Below, piece after piece: positions 1 through 4,876 of a DNA stretch of 7,758 nucleotides. The stretch spans positions 1 to 7,758 of the forward strand of contig RHAU01000025.1 of assembly GCA_010032125.1 (NCBI GenBank). The letters are read 5' to 3'. The number at the start of each line of letters is the position of its first letter. Position 1 is the stretch's first letter. The notes under the pieces are model-generated. The model was not told the DNA's origin. It ran no database searches and saw only the letters and a program-made list of their open reading frames with translations. The DNA comes from Actinomycetota bacterium (GTDB taxonomy: Bacteria; Actinomycetota; Actinomycetes; Nanopelagicales; Nanopelagicaceae). The position numbers were made by a program, and so were the translations under genes.

Positions 1-1671
1 AAGCGACTGATTGATGATGGCGTTGTGCCCGGAAATTCCCAACTCGTAACAACCTTGGCACTTGCAGTCGGCGGAATTGCGCTGGCAGATGCAATCTTCT
101 CGATGATAGGTCGCTGGTTCTCTTCACGTATTGGTGAAGGTTTGATTTACGACTTGAGAACTCAAGTTTTTCGACATATCCAAACTCAATCCATAGCTTT
201 CTTTACTCGAACCCAGACCGGTGCACTCATTTCGCGAATTAATTCCGACGTCATCGGTGCCCAACAAGCATTTACCACAACGCTCTCTGGATTAGTCAGT
301 AACGTTCTTAGCTTGATCCTGGTAGTGGGAACCATGTTATTTCTCTCATGGCAGATCACGATATTTTCGCTCATTCTCCTTCCCGTCTTCATCATCCCAA
401 CAAAATGGGTTGGTCGAAGGTTGCAGAAACTGACTCGGGATTCCTTTAATCTCAACGCAGAAATGTCCGCCACGATGACGGAACGATTCAACGTTTCGGG
501 GGCTCTGCTCGTTTCGCTCTACGGAGATATGAAGGAAGAAGGTAATTACTTCTCAACACGGGCGCGCAAAGTTGCCAATATCGGCATTTCGATAGCCATG
601 CTCAACAGGGTATTTTTTATCGCCCTAACTTCCATTGCCTCAATCGCAACAGCATTCGCGTACGGCGTTGGTGGACATCTCACAATCAACAAAGAAATCA
701 CTTTAGGCACGCTCTTGGCGATAACAACGTTGTTGGTTCGCCTTTACGGACCGCTAACAGCCCTCTCTAACGTCCGCGTCGATGTGATGACCGCACTTGT
801 TTCATTTGAGCGCGTTTTTGAAGTTCTTGACCTTATTCCGATGGTCCGTGACAAAGAAGATGCCGTTGCCGTACGTGACGGTTCCCTCGATGTCAGTTTC
901 AAAAATGTGACCTTCTCCTATCCCAAAGCCGAAGAGATTTCACTTGCTTCATTGGAATCCGTCGCGAAGAAGGAAACGATTGATAGTGGAGAAATTCTCA
1001 AAGGGATTTCCTTCGAAGTTCCGGCCGGGACGATGACCGCACTCGTCGGTCCATCTGGCGCAGGAAAAACAACTATTAGCGCACTTGTATCTCGACTTTA
1101 TGACGTGACGGGCGGAGAGATAAAAATAGGTGGAACCGACGTTCGAGACTTGCAACTTACTTCGCTTCGAGAAGCCATTGGTGTTGTTACACAAGATGCT
1201 CACATGTTCCATGATTCCATCGCCGCAAATCTTCGTTATGCGAAAGCAGATGCCAGCGAATCTGAAATGATCGAAGCATGTAAATCGGCTCAGATTTGGG
1301 AGATGATTCAGACTCTCCCTAATGGTTTCGACACAGTCGTAGGTGAACGCGGCCATCGACTTTCAGGGGGAGAGAAGCAACGCCTTGCTATTGCTCGTTT
1401 GCTCTTGAAGGCGCCACGTATTGTGATTCTTGACGAAGCGACAGCGCACCTTGATTCTGAAAATGAAGCGCTTGTACAAGAGGCGCTAAGCACCGCTCTC
1501 AAGAATCGAACCAGCATAGTGATTGCGCACCGGCTATCGACGGTTAGAGCGGCAGATCAAATTGTGGTTCTAAACGATGGAATTATTGAAGGTAAAGGCC
1601 GCCACGATGAATTACTTGCGCAAAATGGACTTTATGCAGATCTTTACCAGCGTCAATCTTTCGCTCTCTGA
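1..1671 (+). CDS. ABC-type multidrug/lipid exporter half-transporter, 5' truncated
   Basis: This is an exporter with fused membrane and ATPase domains; it would act in the cytoplasmic membrane as a homo- or heterodimer. The frame is open from base 1 with no stop, and the first visible residues (KRLIDDG) already belong to the family, so the start and first membrane helix lie upstream; I estimate a few dozen residues are missing. An internal GTG at 25 is not the start. About five hydrophobic segments remain. The ATPase domain is complete: A-loop tyrosine (FSYP, near 919), Walker A GPSGAGKTT (1048-1074), Q-loop glutamine (1192), signature LSGGEKQR (1360-1383), Walker B IVILDEA (1420-1440) and H-loop IAHRLST (histidine at 1528). 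A segment of about 24 residues separates FSYP from LKGISF, longer than in MsbA-like proteins; similar inserts occur in actinobacterial homologues I recall. The catalytic residues look intact. Substrate is unknown. Its 3' end overlaps the convergent SURF1 gene. Confidence 0.95.
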   Translation, partial: KRLIDDGVVPGNSQLVTTLALAVGGIALADAIFSMIGRWFSSRIGEGLIYDLRTQVFRHIQTQSIAFFTRTQTGALISRINSDVIGAQQAFTTTLSGLVSNVLSLILVVGTMLFLSWQITIFSLILLPVFIIPTKWVGRRLQKLTRDSFNLNAEMSATMTERFNVSGALLVSLYGDMKEEGNYFSTRARKVANIGISIAMLNRVFFIALTSIASIATAFAYGVGGHLTINKEITLGTLLAITTLLVRLYGPLTALSNVRVDVMTALVSFERVFEVLDLIPMVRDKEDAVAVRDGSLDVSFKNVTFSYPKAEEISLASLESVAKKETIDSGEILKGISFEVPAGTMTALVGPSGAGKTTISALVSRLYDVTGGEIKIGGTDVRDLQLTSLREAIGVVTQDAHMFHDSIAANLRYAKADASESEMIEACKSAQIWEMIQTLPNGFDTVVGERGHRLSGGEKQRLAIARLLLKAPRIVILDEATAHLDSENEALVQEALSTALKNRTSIVIAHRLSTVRAADQIVVLNDGIIEGKGRHDELLAQNGLYADLYQRQSFAL

Positions 1672-2375
1672 GCCCTTCGATCTTCTCGTAACACCAAGTA
1701 GAGCGCGAAGAGAACTAGTCCAGCAAAGAGCATCCATTGGAAGGCATATGCCAGATGAGGGCCGTCACTGAGTTCTGGAAGAGGCGTCGGAAAATCAGGT
1801 GCAAAAGATTCTGGTTTCGCATCGGTCATAACTAGGTAATACGGTTGAGTTTTAATTGCATTCTTGTTATTCCACTCCGCTAGGTGACTTCCACCGCCGC
1901 GGGAAGGAATTGCGAAGAGACTTCCTCCAACGCGGTTCTCAACGCTTTCAATCCTGAGTCGACCTTCGATGGAAATTTCTTGGTTGGTGACTGGCTTGAT
2001 AATGGGAGGAGTTTTGGCATCTGGACCAGCTTTAACCCAACCTCTATCCACCCAAAATCGATCTCCGGATGTTGAGAGAAATAGAGTCATCACGCCATAT
2101 CCATATTTGCCTTCGTGGTATCTATTTCGGATGAGAAATTCTTTTTCAGGAACAAATCTGCCTTCGGATATAACTGGACGCCATGCAAAAGATTCCAGTT
2201 CTTTTTCAGATCGCGGTAAATCGCCAGCACTGATAGGAGAAATGTGCGCATTTTTCTTGATGAGTTCGTTGCCGGCATGGCGTACTTCGTATCGATCGTA
2301 TTGCCAGATTGCCCCTCGAATACATCCAGTGACAAGTATGACTGCGAGAAAAGTAAGAGCGATGATGCGACGCAT
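1653..2375 (-). CDS. SURF1 family cytochrome c oxidase assembly protein
   Basis: A 240-residue protein with the SURF1/Shy1 architecture: an N-terminal membrane helix (about residues 4-22) followed by the family's WQ..R pattern (W24, Q25, R28), a central extracytoplasmic domain, and a C-terminal helix (about 209-230) introduced by GPHLAYAFQW (205-214), which matches the family's conserved H-x-x-Y-A-x-x-W region. A short basic tail ends the protein. SURF1 proteins help insert heme a and assemble subunit I of aa3-type cytochrome oxidase, so the host is probably aerobic. The length is normal for bacterial members. The ATG at 2373-2375 overlaps the stop of the upstream DUF3099 gene (TAATG), and no Shine-Dalgarno sequence precedes it, so translation is probably coupled. 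The last 19 bp overlap the tail of the convergent ABC gene. Family assignment rests on recalled motifs and overall topology. Confidence 0.88.
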   Translation of the reverse strand: MRRIIALTFLAVILVTGCIRGAIWQYDRYEVRHAGNELIKKNAHISPISAGDLPRSEKELESFAWRPVISEGRFVPEKEFLIRNRYHEGKYGYGVMTLFLSTSGDRFWVDRGWVKAGPDAKTPPIIKPVTNQEISIEGRLRIESVENRVGGSLFAIPSRGGGSHLAEWNNKNAIKTQPYYLVMTDAKPESFAPDFPTPLPELSDGPHLAYAFQWMLFAGLVLFALYLVLREDRRAQRAKD

Positions 2376-2656
2376 TAAGAGAGTTCGCGACGTCGCGAGA
2401 GAATCTTGGCCTCTCCTTTAATCGTTTCACGACCTGCATTTGCAACGATGACGGAAATGTACGGAAGCGTTAGTGCGCCGACGAGGAAAATCCATCGCCA
2501 AGGGCTTGGTGTGAAGACAGCAAGCAAGAAGCAGAGTGTTCGAATCATCATGGAGATGAAGTACTTGCGCTGCCGCGCCGGAATATCTTCGGAGAGTGCA
2601 GGCGCTACGCCCGAGATGGACTGGAACTCATTTTCACCCGAATGCGCACTTCCCAT
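2375..2656 (-). CDS. DUF3099 family small membrane protein
   Basis: A 93-residue protein of the actinobacterial DUF3099 family, whose function is not known to me. It has a polar N-terminal stretch (1-30), then RKYFISMMIRTLCFLLAV (30-47), which carries the family's R-x-Y..M.IRT.CF signature and opens the first helix (about 33-49). PWRW (52-55) forms a turn, a second helix with LPYISVIVANAGR (64-76) follows, and the cytoplasmic tail is basic. The topology suggests a two-helix hairpin in the inner membrane. The ATG at 2654-2656 leaves about 30 residues ahead of the signature, as in relatives I recall. No Shine-Dalgarno motif precedes it; a TANNNT hexamer six bases upstream suggests a leaderless transcript. 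The stop codon overlaps the SURF1 start, so the two are probably co-translated. That link hints at a membrane or respiratory role, which is only inference. Confidence 0.85.
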   Translation of the reverse strand: MGSAHSGENEFQSISGVAPALSEDIPARQRKYFISMMIRTLCFLLAVFTPSPWRWIFLVGALTLPYISVIVANAGRETIKGEAKILSRRRELS

Positions 2657-2662
2657 AGCGAG

Positions 2663-2668
2663 AGGCTA
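2663..2668 (-). promoter_or_regulatory. Candidate -10 box for a leaderless DUF3099-SURF1 transcript
   Basis: On the minus strand TAGCCT (a TANNNT -10 match) is followed by exactly six bases and then the DUF3099 ATG. Actinobacterial leaderless transcripts usually start about 6-7 bases after the -10 box, so RNA would begin at or next to the A of the ATG. No Shine-Dalgarno sequence is present, which fits. No convincing -35 box is seen at 16-18 bp (GAGCAA). TANNNT is a weak motif, so this remains a candidate. Confidence 0.35.
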
Positions 2669-2677
2669 GAGGTGATT

Positions 2678-2706
2678 TTGTGCCCTTGCTCGCCGAGAGG
2701 TAACAT
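2678..2706 (+). promoter_or_regulatory. Candidate sigma70-type promoter for infC operon
   Basis: TTGTGC (2678-2683) and TAACAT (2701-2706) are separated by 17 bp. The -10 matches TATAAT at four of six positions and fits the actinobacterial TANNNT form; the -35 keeps only TTG. A transcript would start near 2713 and carry an untranslated leader of about 150 nt before the infC start. The motif lies back to back with the candidate DUF3099 promoter. Confidence 0.45.
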
Positions 2707-2712
2707 TTCGCC

Positions 2713-2860
2713 CCTTGGCTCACATGGGCCAACGATGAAGTGGAGCTAGCCGCTCCCACCTCCCTCGCTCAGGCGAGATGGTCAAGATATCGAGGGTTTC
2801 CTCCCTCAATTTCTGCGCGGCGCACTCCTTTCATTGATGAACTACAGAAAAGGATGAGTT
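2713..2860 (+). promoter_or_regulatory. Structured infC mRNA leader with alternative hairpins
   Basis: This leader holds several short stems visible by eye: 2740-2746 with 2752-2759 (GTGGAGC pairing GCTCC-CAC, one bulged C); CTCGC 2764-2768 with GCGAG 2773-2777 (TCAG loop); GAGGG 2792-2796 with CCCTC 2803-2807; TGCG 2814-2817 with CGCA 2821-2824; and TCCTTT 2826-2831 with AAAGGA 2849-2854, which would hide the infC ribosome-binding site. The octamer CCTCCCTC occurs twice (2759-2766 and 2800-2807), so CGAGGG (2791-2796) can pair either with the upstream or downstream copy; the upstream pairing also breaks the CTCGC/GCGAG stem. This suggests a two-state leader. No strong U-run follows any stem, so control at translation initiation seems more likely than termination. 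The ligand or protein sensed, if any, is not apparent. Confidence 0.4.
2849..2854 (+). promoter_or_regulatory. infC: Ribosome-binding site that fixes the infC AUC start
   Basis: AAAGGA, within AGAAAAGGA, lies six bases before the AUC at 2861, a normal Shine-Dalgarno spacing. It overlaps an out-of-frame ATG at 2854-2856 with which it has no usable spacing. An in-frame TGA at 2855-2857 excludes any earlier infC start. The site can pair with TCCTTT at 2826-2831. Confidence 0.7.
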
Positions 2861-3445
2861 ATCAGCACCGCAGAACCTCGTGTCAATGATCGAATTCGCG
2901 CGCCACAGATCCGTCTGATTGGCGCAACCGGAGAGCAAGTTGGCCTCGTAGATGTCGACACCGCTCTTCGATTGGCAGATGAATCAGGTCTCGACCTTGT
3001 CGAGATTTCACCAGATGCCAATCCACCGGTCTGCAAAATCATGGATTTCGGAAAGTACAAATACGAAATCGCACAGAAAGCGCGAGAGGCTAGGCAGAAC
3101 CAGACCCACATCGTGGTGAAGGAAATCCGCTTAGGTCTCAAGATTGAGAATCATGATTACGAGACCAAGAAAAACCATATCGAAAAGTTTCTTCTTGGTG
3201 GCGACAAAGTGAAGGTAACTGTTCAATTCAAAGGTCGCGAACAGACAAGGCCAGAAATGGGATTCCGATTGCTTCAACGTCTCGCAGAAGACATTGCAGA
3301 GATTGGATTCGTTGAGTTCGCACCGAAGCGGGAAGGTCGCAGCATGACCATGGTGCTGGGTCCTTTGAAAAAGAAGAGCGATGCTCTCGCAGAAGCAAAG
3401 CGCGCACGCGCGGCGGCTGCGAAAGTGAAAACAAAAGAACAGTAA
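2861..3445 (+). CDS. infC: Translation initiation factor IF-3 (AUC start codon)
   Basis: IF3 binds the 30S subunit, blocks premature 50S joining and checks the start codon and initiator tRNA. The predicted protein has 194 residues. Its N-domain begins [12 protein letters not shown] (residues 2-13), typical of actinobacterial IF3, and carries the family signature [11 protein letters not shown] (59-69). A linker rich in charged residues leads to the C-domain (about 85-175), with HDYETK (98-103), and a basic Ala/Lys tail. The frame has an in-frame TGA at 2855, then GTT, then ATC; the first later alternatives are CTG at 2915 and TTG at 2972, which would remove the conserved N-terminus. AUC at 2861 is therefore the start, placed six bases after AAAGGA. 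E. coli infC uses AUU, and IF3 discriminates against such codons, giving negative feedback; the same is inferred here. It is the first gene of a run with rpmI (14 nt gap) and rplT. Confidence 0.95.
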   Translation: MSTAEPRVNDRIRAPQIRLIGATGEQVGLVDVDTALRLADESGLDLVEISPDANPPVCKIMDFGKYKYEIAQKAREARQNQTHIVVKEIRLGLKIENHDYETKKNHIEKFLLGGDKVKVTVQFKGREQTRPEMGFRLLQRLAEDIAEIGFVEFAPKREGRSMTMVLGPLKKKSDALAEAKRARAAAAKVKTKEQ

Positions 3446-3459
3446 CGGAGGTTACGAGA

Positions 3460-3657
3460 ATGCCGAAGATGAAGACACATAGTGGCGCCAAGAAGACTTT
3501 CCGCGTCACAGGAAGCGGGAAAGTCATGCACGAGCGCGCTGGCAAGCGTCACCTATTAGAGCGCAAGTCCTCGAGACTGACTCGTCGCCTCTCTAAAGAT
3601 GCGACTGCAAATAGTCGAAATGCTTTTTCTGCCAAGCGTCTGCTTGGAATGAAGTAA
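3460..3657 (+). CDS. rpmI: 50S ribosomal protein L35
   Basis: A small, strongly basic protein of 65 residues, the usual length for bL35, which binds 23S rRNA in the large subunit. The N-terminus [20 protein letters not shown] is diagnostic, and the remainder ([11 protein letters not shown], 28-38; C-terminal RLLGMK) also fits. A good ribosome-binding site GGAGG (3447-3451) lies eight bases before the ATG, just after the infC stop. It sits between infC and rplT, the classical order. In E. coli L20 represses this pair through an RNA site; the 14-nt spacer here is too short to contain a comparable site unless it extends into infC. Confidence 0.97.
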   Translation: MPKMKTHSGAKKTFRVTGSGKVMHERAGKRHLLERKSSRLTRRLSKDATANSRNAFSAKRLLGMK

Positions 3658-3668
3658 GGGAGTAGAAA

Positions 3669-4031
3669 ATGGCTAGAGTAAAACGTGGAGTACACGCCGC
3701 AAAGAAGCGCCGTACTGTCCTAGAGCGCGCAAGCGGATATCGTGGACAACGTTCTCGTCTTTTCACGAAGGCGAAAGAGCAGGTTACGCACTCCCTTGTT
3801 TATGCGTTTAACGATCGCAAAGATAAGAAAGGCGATTTCCGCCAACTTTGGATTACGCGTATCAATGCAGCCGCGCGTGAAAATGGGATTACCTACAATC
3901 GATTTATCCAAGGTTTAAAGGCCGCGGGCATCGAGGTAGATCGTCGTGTCCTTTCAGATCTTGCAACGAATGATCCCAAGGCCTTTGCCGCCCTGGTTGA
4001 TGTTGCTCGGAAGAACGTAAAAGTCTCCTAA
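3669..4031 (+). CDS. rplT: 50S ribosomal protein L20
   Basis: A 120-residue basic protein, normal for bL20, needed early in 50S assembly through 23S rRNA domain I contacts. The N-terminus [15 protein letters not shown] (1-15) and the long basic helix with [12 protein letters not shown] (21-32) are diagnostic; the globular C-domain contains [14 protein letters not shown] (60-73) and the conserved [13 protein letters not shown] (76-88). The ribosome-binding site GGGAG (3658-3662) lies six bases before the ATG and only a few bases after the rpmI stop, so rpmI and rplT are co-transcribed. The next gene starts four bases after its stop. Confidence 0.97.
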   Translation: MARVKRGVHAAKKRRTVLERASGYRGQRSRLFTKAKEQVTHSLVYAFNDRKDKKGDFRQLWITRINAAARENGITYNRFIQGLKAAGIEVDRRVLSDLATNDPKAFAALVDVARKNVKVS

Positions 4032-4035
4032 GTAG

Positions 4036-4839
4036 ATGATTACTAGCCTTCACTCGCCTCATGTCGAGGCAGTGAAGGCACTTCTTGGTTCGCGCGGTAA
4101 CAAAGAGCGTCGCACTACTGGAACATATGTTGTTGAAGGTCTTTCCAACATCAAAGAACTTCTACTCGCAGAATCGGCTTCGCTTCGCACTCTCTATATA
4201 ACTGAGGATGGCGCAAGAAAATTTGGCGCGAATCTTCCTGAGAATTCGAAAATCATTGAAGTGTCGCCCGAAGTTATGGGCGCAATGTCAGATACCGTCA
4301 CGTCACAAGGCGTTTTAGCCATTGCAGATTTACCCAACCGAGATTTCGAAGGTTGGATCTCACATAAAGAAACTCCCATCACTGTGGCATACTTTTGGCA
4401 GATTCAAGATCCTGGAAATGCTGGCACGGTTATTCGCGCAGCTGATGCTTTTGGTCTGGATGGCGTTATCTTTTCGGATAATTCTGTAGATATTTATTCA
4501 CCTAAAGTAGTCAGGTCTACCGCAGGTTCACTCTGGCACTTGCCGATTTTCGATGAAGTCCCGATCACAACTTTGCTATCTATTTGTGGCGAGAAGCGAG
4601 CTACAGTGTATGCAACTCACGCTCGTGCAGATATGTTACTGAGTGATGCAGCAGAATCAGCATCGAGTCAATCTTCAGTCTGGGTATTCGGAAATGAAGC
4701 GCGTGGCCTCCCTGAAGAAATCCAGGCCATGAGTGACTTAATTCAAGTAGGAATTCCAATGCGTGGGCGAGCAGAGAGCCTCAATCTGGCGACGGCTGCT
4801 GCAGTAGTCATGTATGCCTTGGCCGAGAAAAAGAAATAA
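4036..4839 (+). CDS. SPOUT-class (TrmH/SpoU) rRNA 2'-O-methyltransferase
   Basis: A 267-residue RNA methyltransferase that transfers methyl from S-adenosylmethionine to a ribose 2'-OH, probably in 23S rRNA. The N-terminal part (about 1-95) resembles the SpoU substrate-binding domain, with R-x-x-G-x-Y-V-V-E-G (26-35). The C-terminal trefoil-knot domain has all three SpoU motifs: QDPGNAGTVIR (124-134), FGNEARGLP (218-226) and IPMRGRAESLNLATAAAV (240-257). N127, R134, E221 and the S248/N250 pair appear intact. Mycobacteria have a tsnR-like gene at the same place between rplT and pheS, so this is a conserved neighbourhood; the exact nucleotide modified cannot be read from sequence, and I give no symbol. 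The ATG lies four bases after the rplT stop without a clear Shine-Dalgarno sequence, suggesting coupling to rplT translation. Confidence 0.92.
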   Translation: MITSLHSPHVEAVKALLGSRGNKERRTTGTYVVEGLSNIKELLLAESASLRTLYITEDGARKFGANLPENSKIIEVSPEVMGAMSDTVTSQGVLAIADLPNRDFEGWISHKETPITVAYFWQIQDPGNAGTVIRAADAFGLDGVIFSDNSVDIYSPKVVRSTAGSLWHLPIFDEVPITTLLSICGEKRATVYATHARADMLLSDAAESASSQSSVWVFGNEARGLPEEIQAMSDLIQVGIPMRGRAESLNLATAAAVVMYALAEKKK

Positions 4840-4841
4840 GC

Positions 4842-4875
4842 CGTAGATTCTGGACTCGGATTAGTAGAATCTGCG
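4842..4875 (+). promoter_or_regulatory. 10-bp dyad immediately upstream of pheS start
   Basis: Bases 4842-4851 (CGTAGATTCT) pair with 4866-4875 (AGAATCTGCG): nine Watson-Crick pairs and one T-G wobble around a 14-nt loop. The stem ends one base before the GTG start codon of pheS and fills most of the 37-nt gap after the methyltransferase stop. In read-through mRNA it could impede initiation; in DNA it could be an operator covering the -10 box. It has no U-run, so it is not a typical terminator. Confidence 0.45.
4865..4870 (+). promoter_or_regulatory. Candidate -10 box for a leaderless pheS transcript
   Basis: TAGAAT matches TATAAT at five of six positions and lies six bases before the pheS GTG, the spacing that puts transcription start at the start codon. 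No Shine-Dalgarno sequence precedes pheS, which supports leaderless expression. A -35 box at 16-18 bp is not evident. The geometry (TANNNT, six bases, start codon) equals that before the DUF3099 gene. The TAG in this hexamer is also the in-frame stop that bounds the pheS reading frame. Confidence 0.45.
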
Positions 4876-4876
4876 A

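Noticed and set aside
949..1356. Minus-strand 135-codon open frame within the ABC ATPase domain
   Set aside because: It lies opposite the intact Walker A to signature region and is Cys/Arg-rich in a way typical of antisense shadows.
1969..2421. Plus-strand 150-codon open frame opposite SURF1
   Set aside because: It is antisense to the SURF1 gene, has an unremarkable composition and no motif; SURF1 explains the coding signal.
2406..2669. Plus-strand 87-codon open frame opposite DUF3099
   Set aside because: The minus-strand frame encodes a recognisable two-helix DUF3099 protein; the plus frame has no family resemblance and is a shadow.
2792..2814. GAGGG/CCCTC hairpin as an intrinsic terminator in the infC leader
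   Set aside because: Only five pairs, and the following sequence is AATTTCT with no real T-run; a role as an alternative leader stem is more plausible.
2972..3445. IF3 beginning at TTG 2972 (157 residues)
   Set aside because: It would lose the conserved N-domain start (RVNDRIR and following), which is encoded in frame immediately upstream; the AUC at 2861 with AAAGGA at proper spacing explains the full protein.
4842..4875. Dyad before pheS as a transcription terminator or T-box
   Set aside because: The stem is AT-rich without a T-run, and the 37-nt gap is far too short for a T-box leader.
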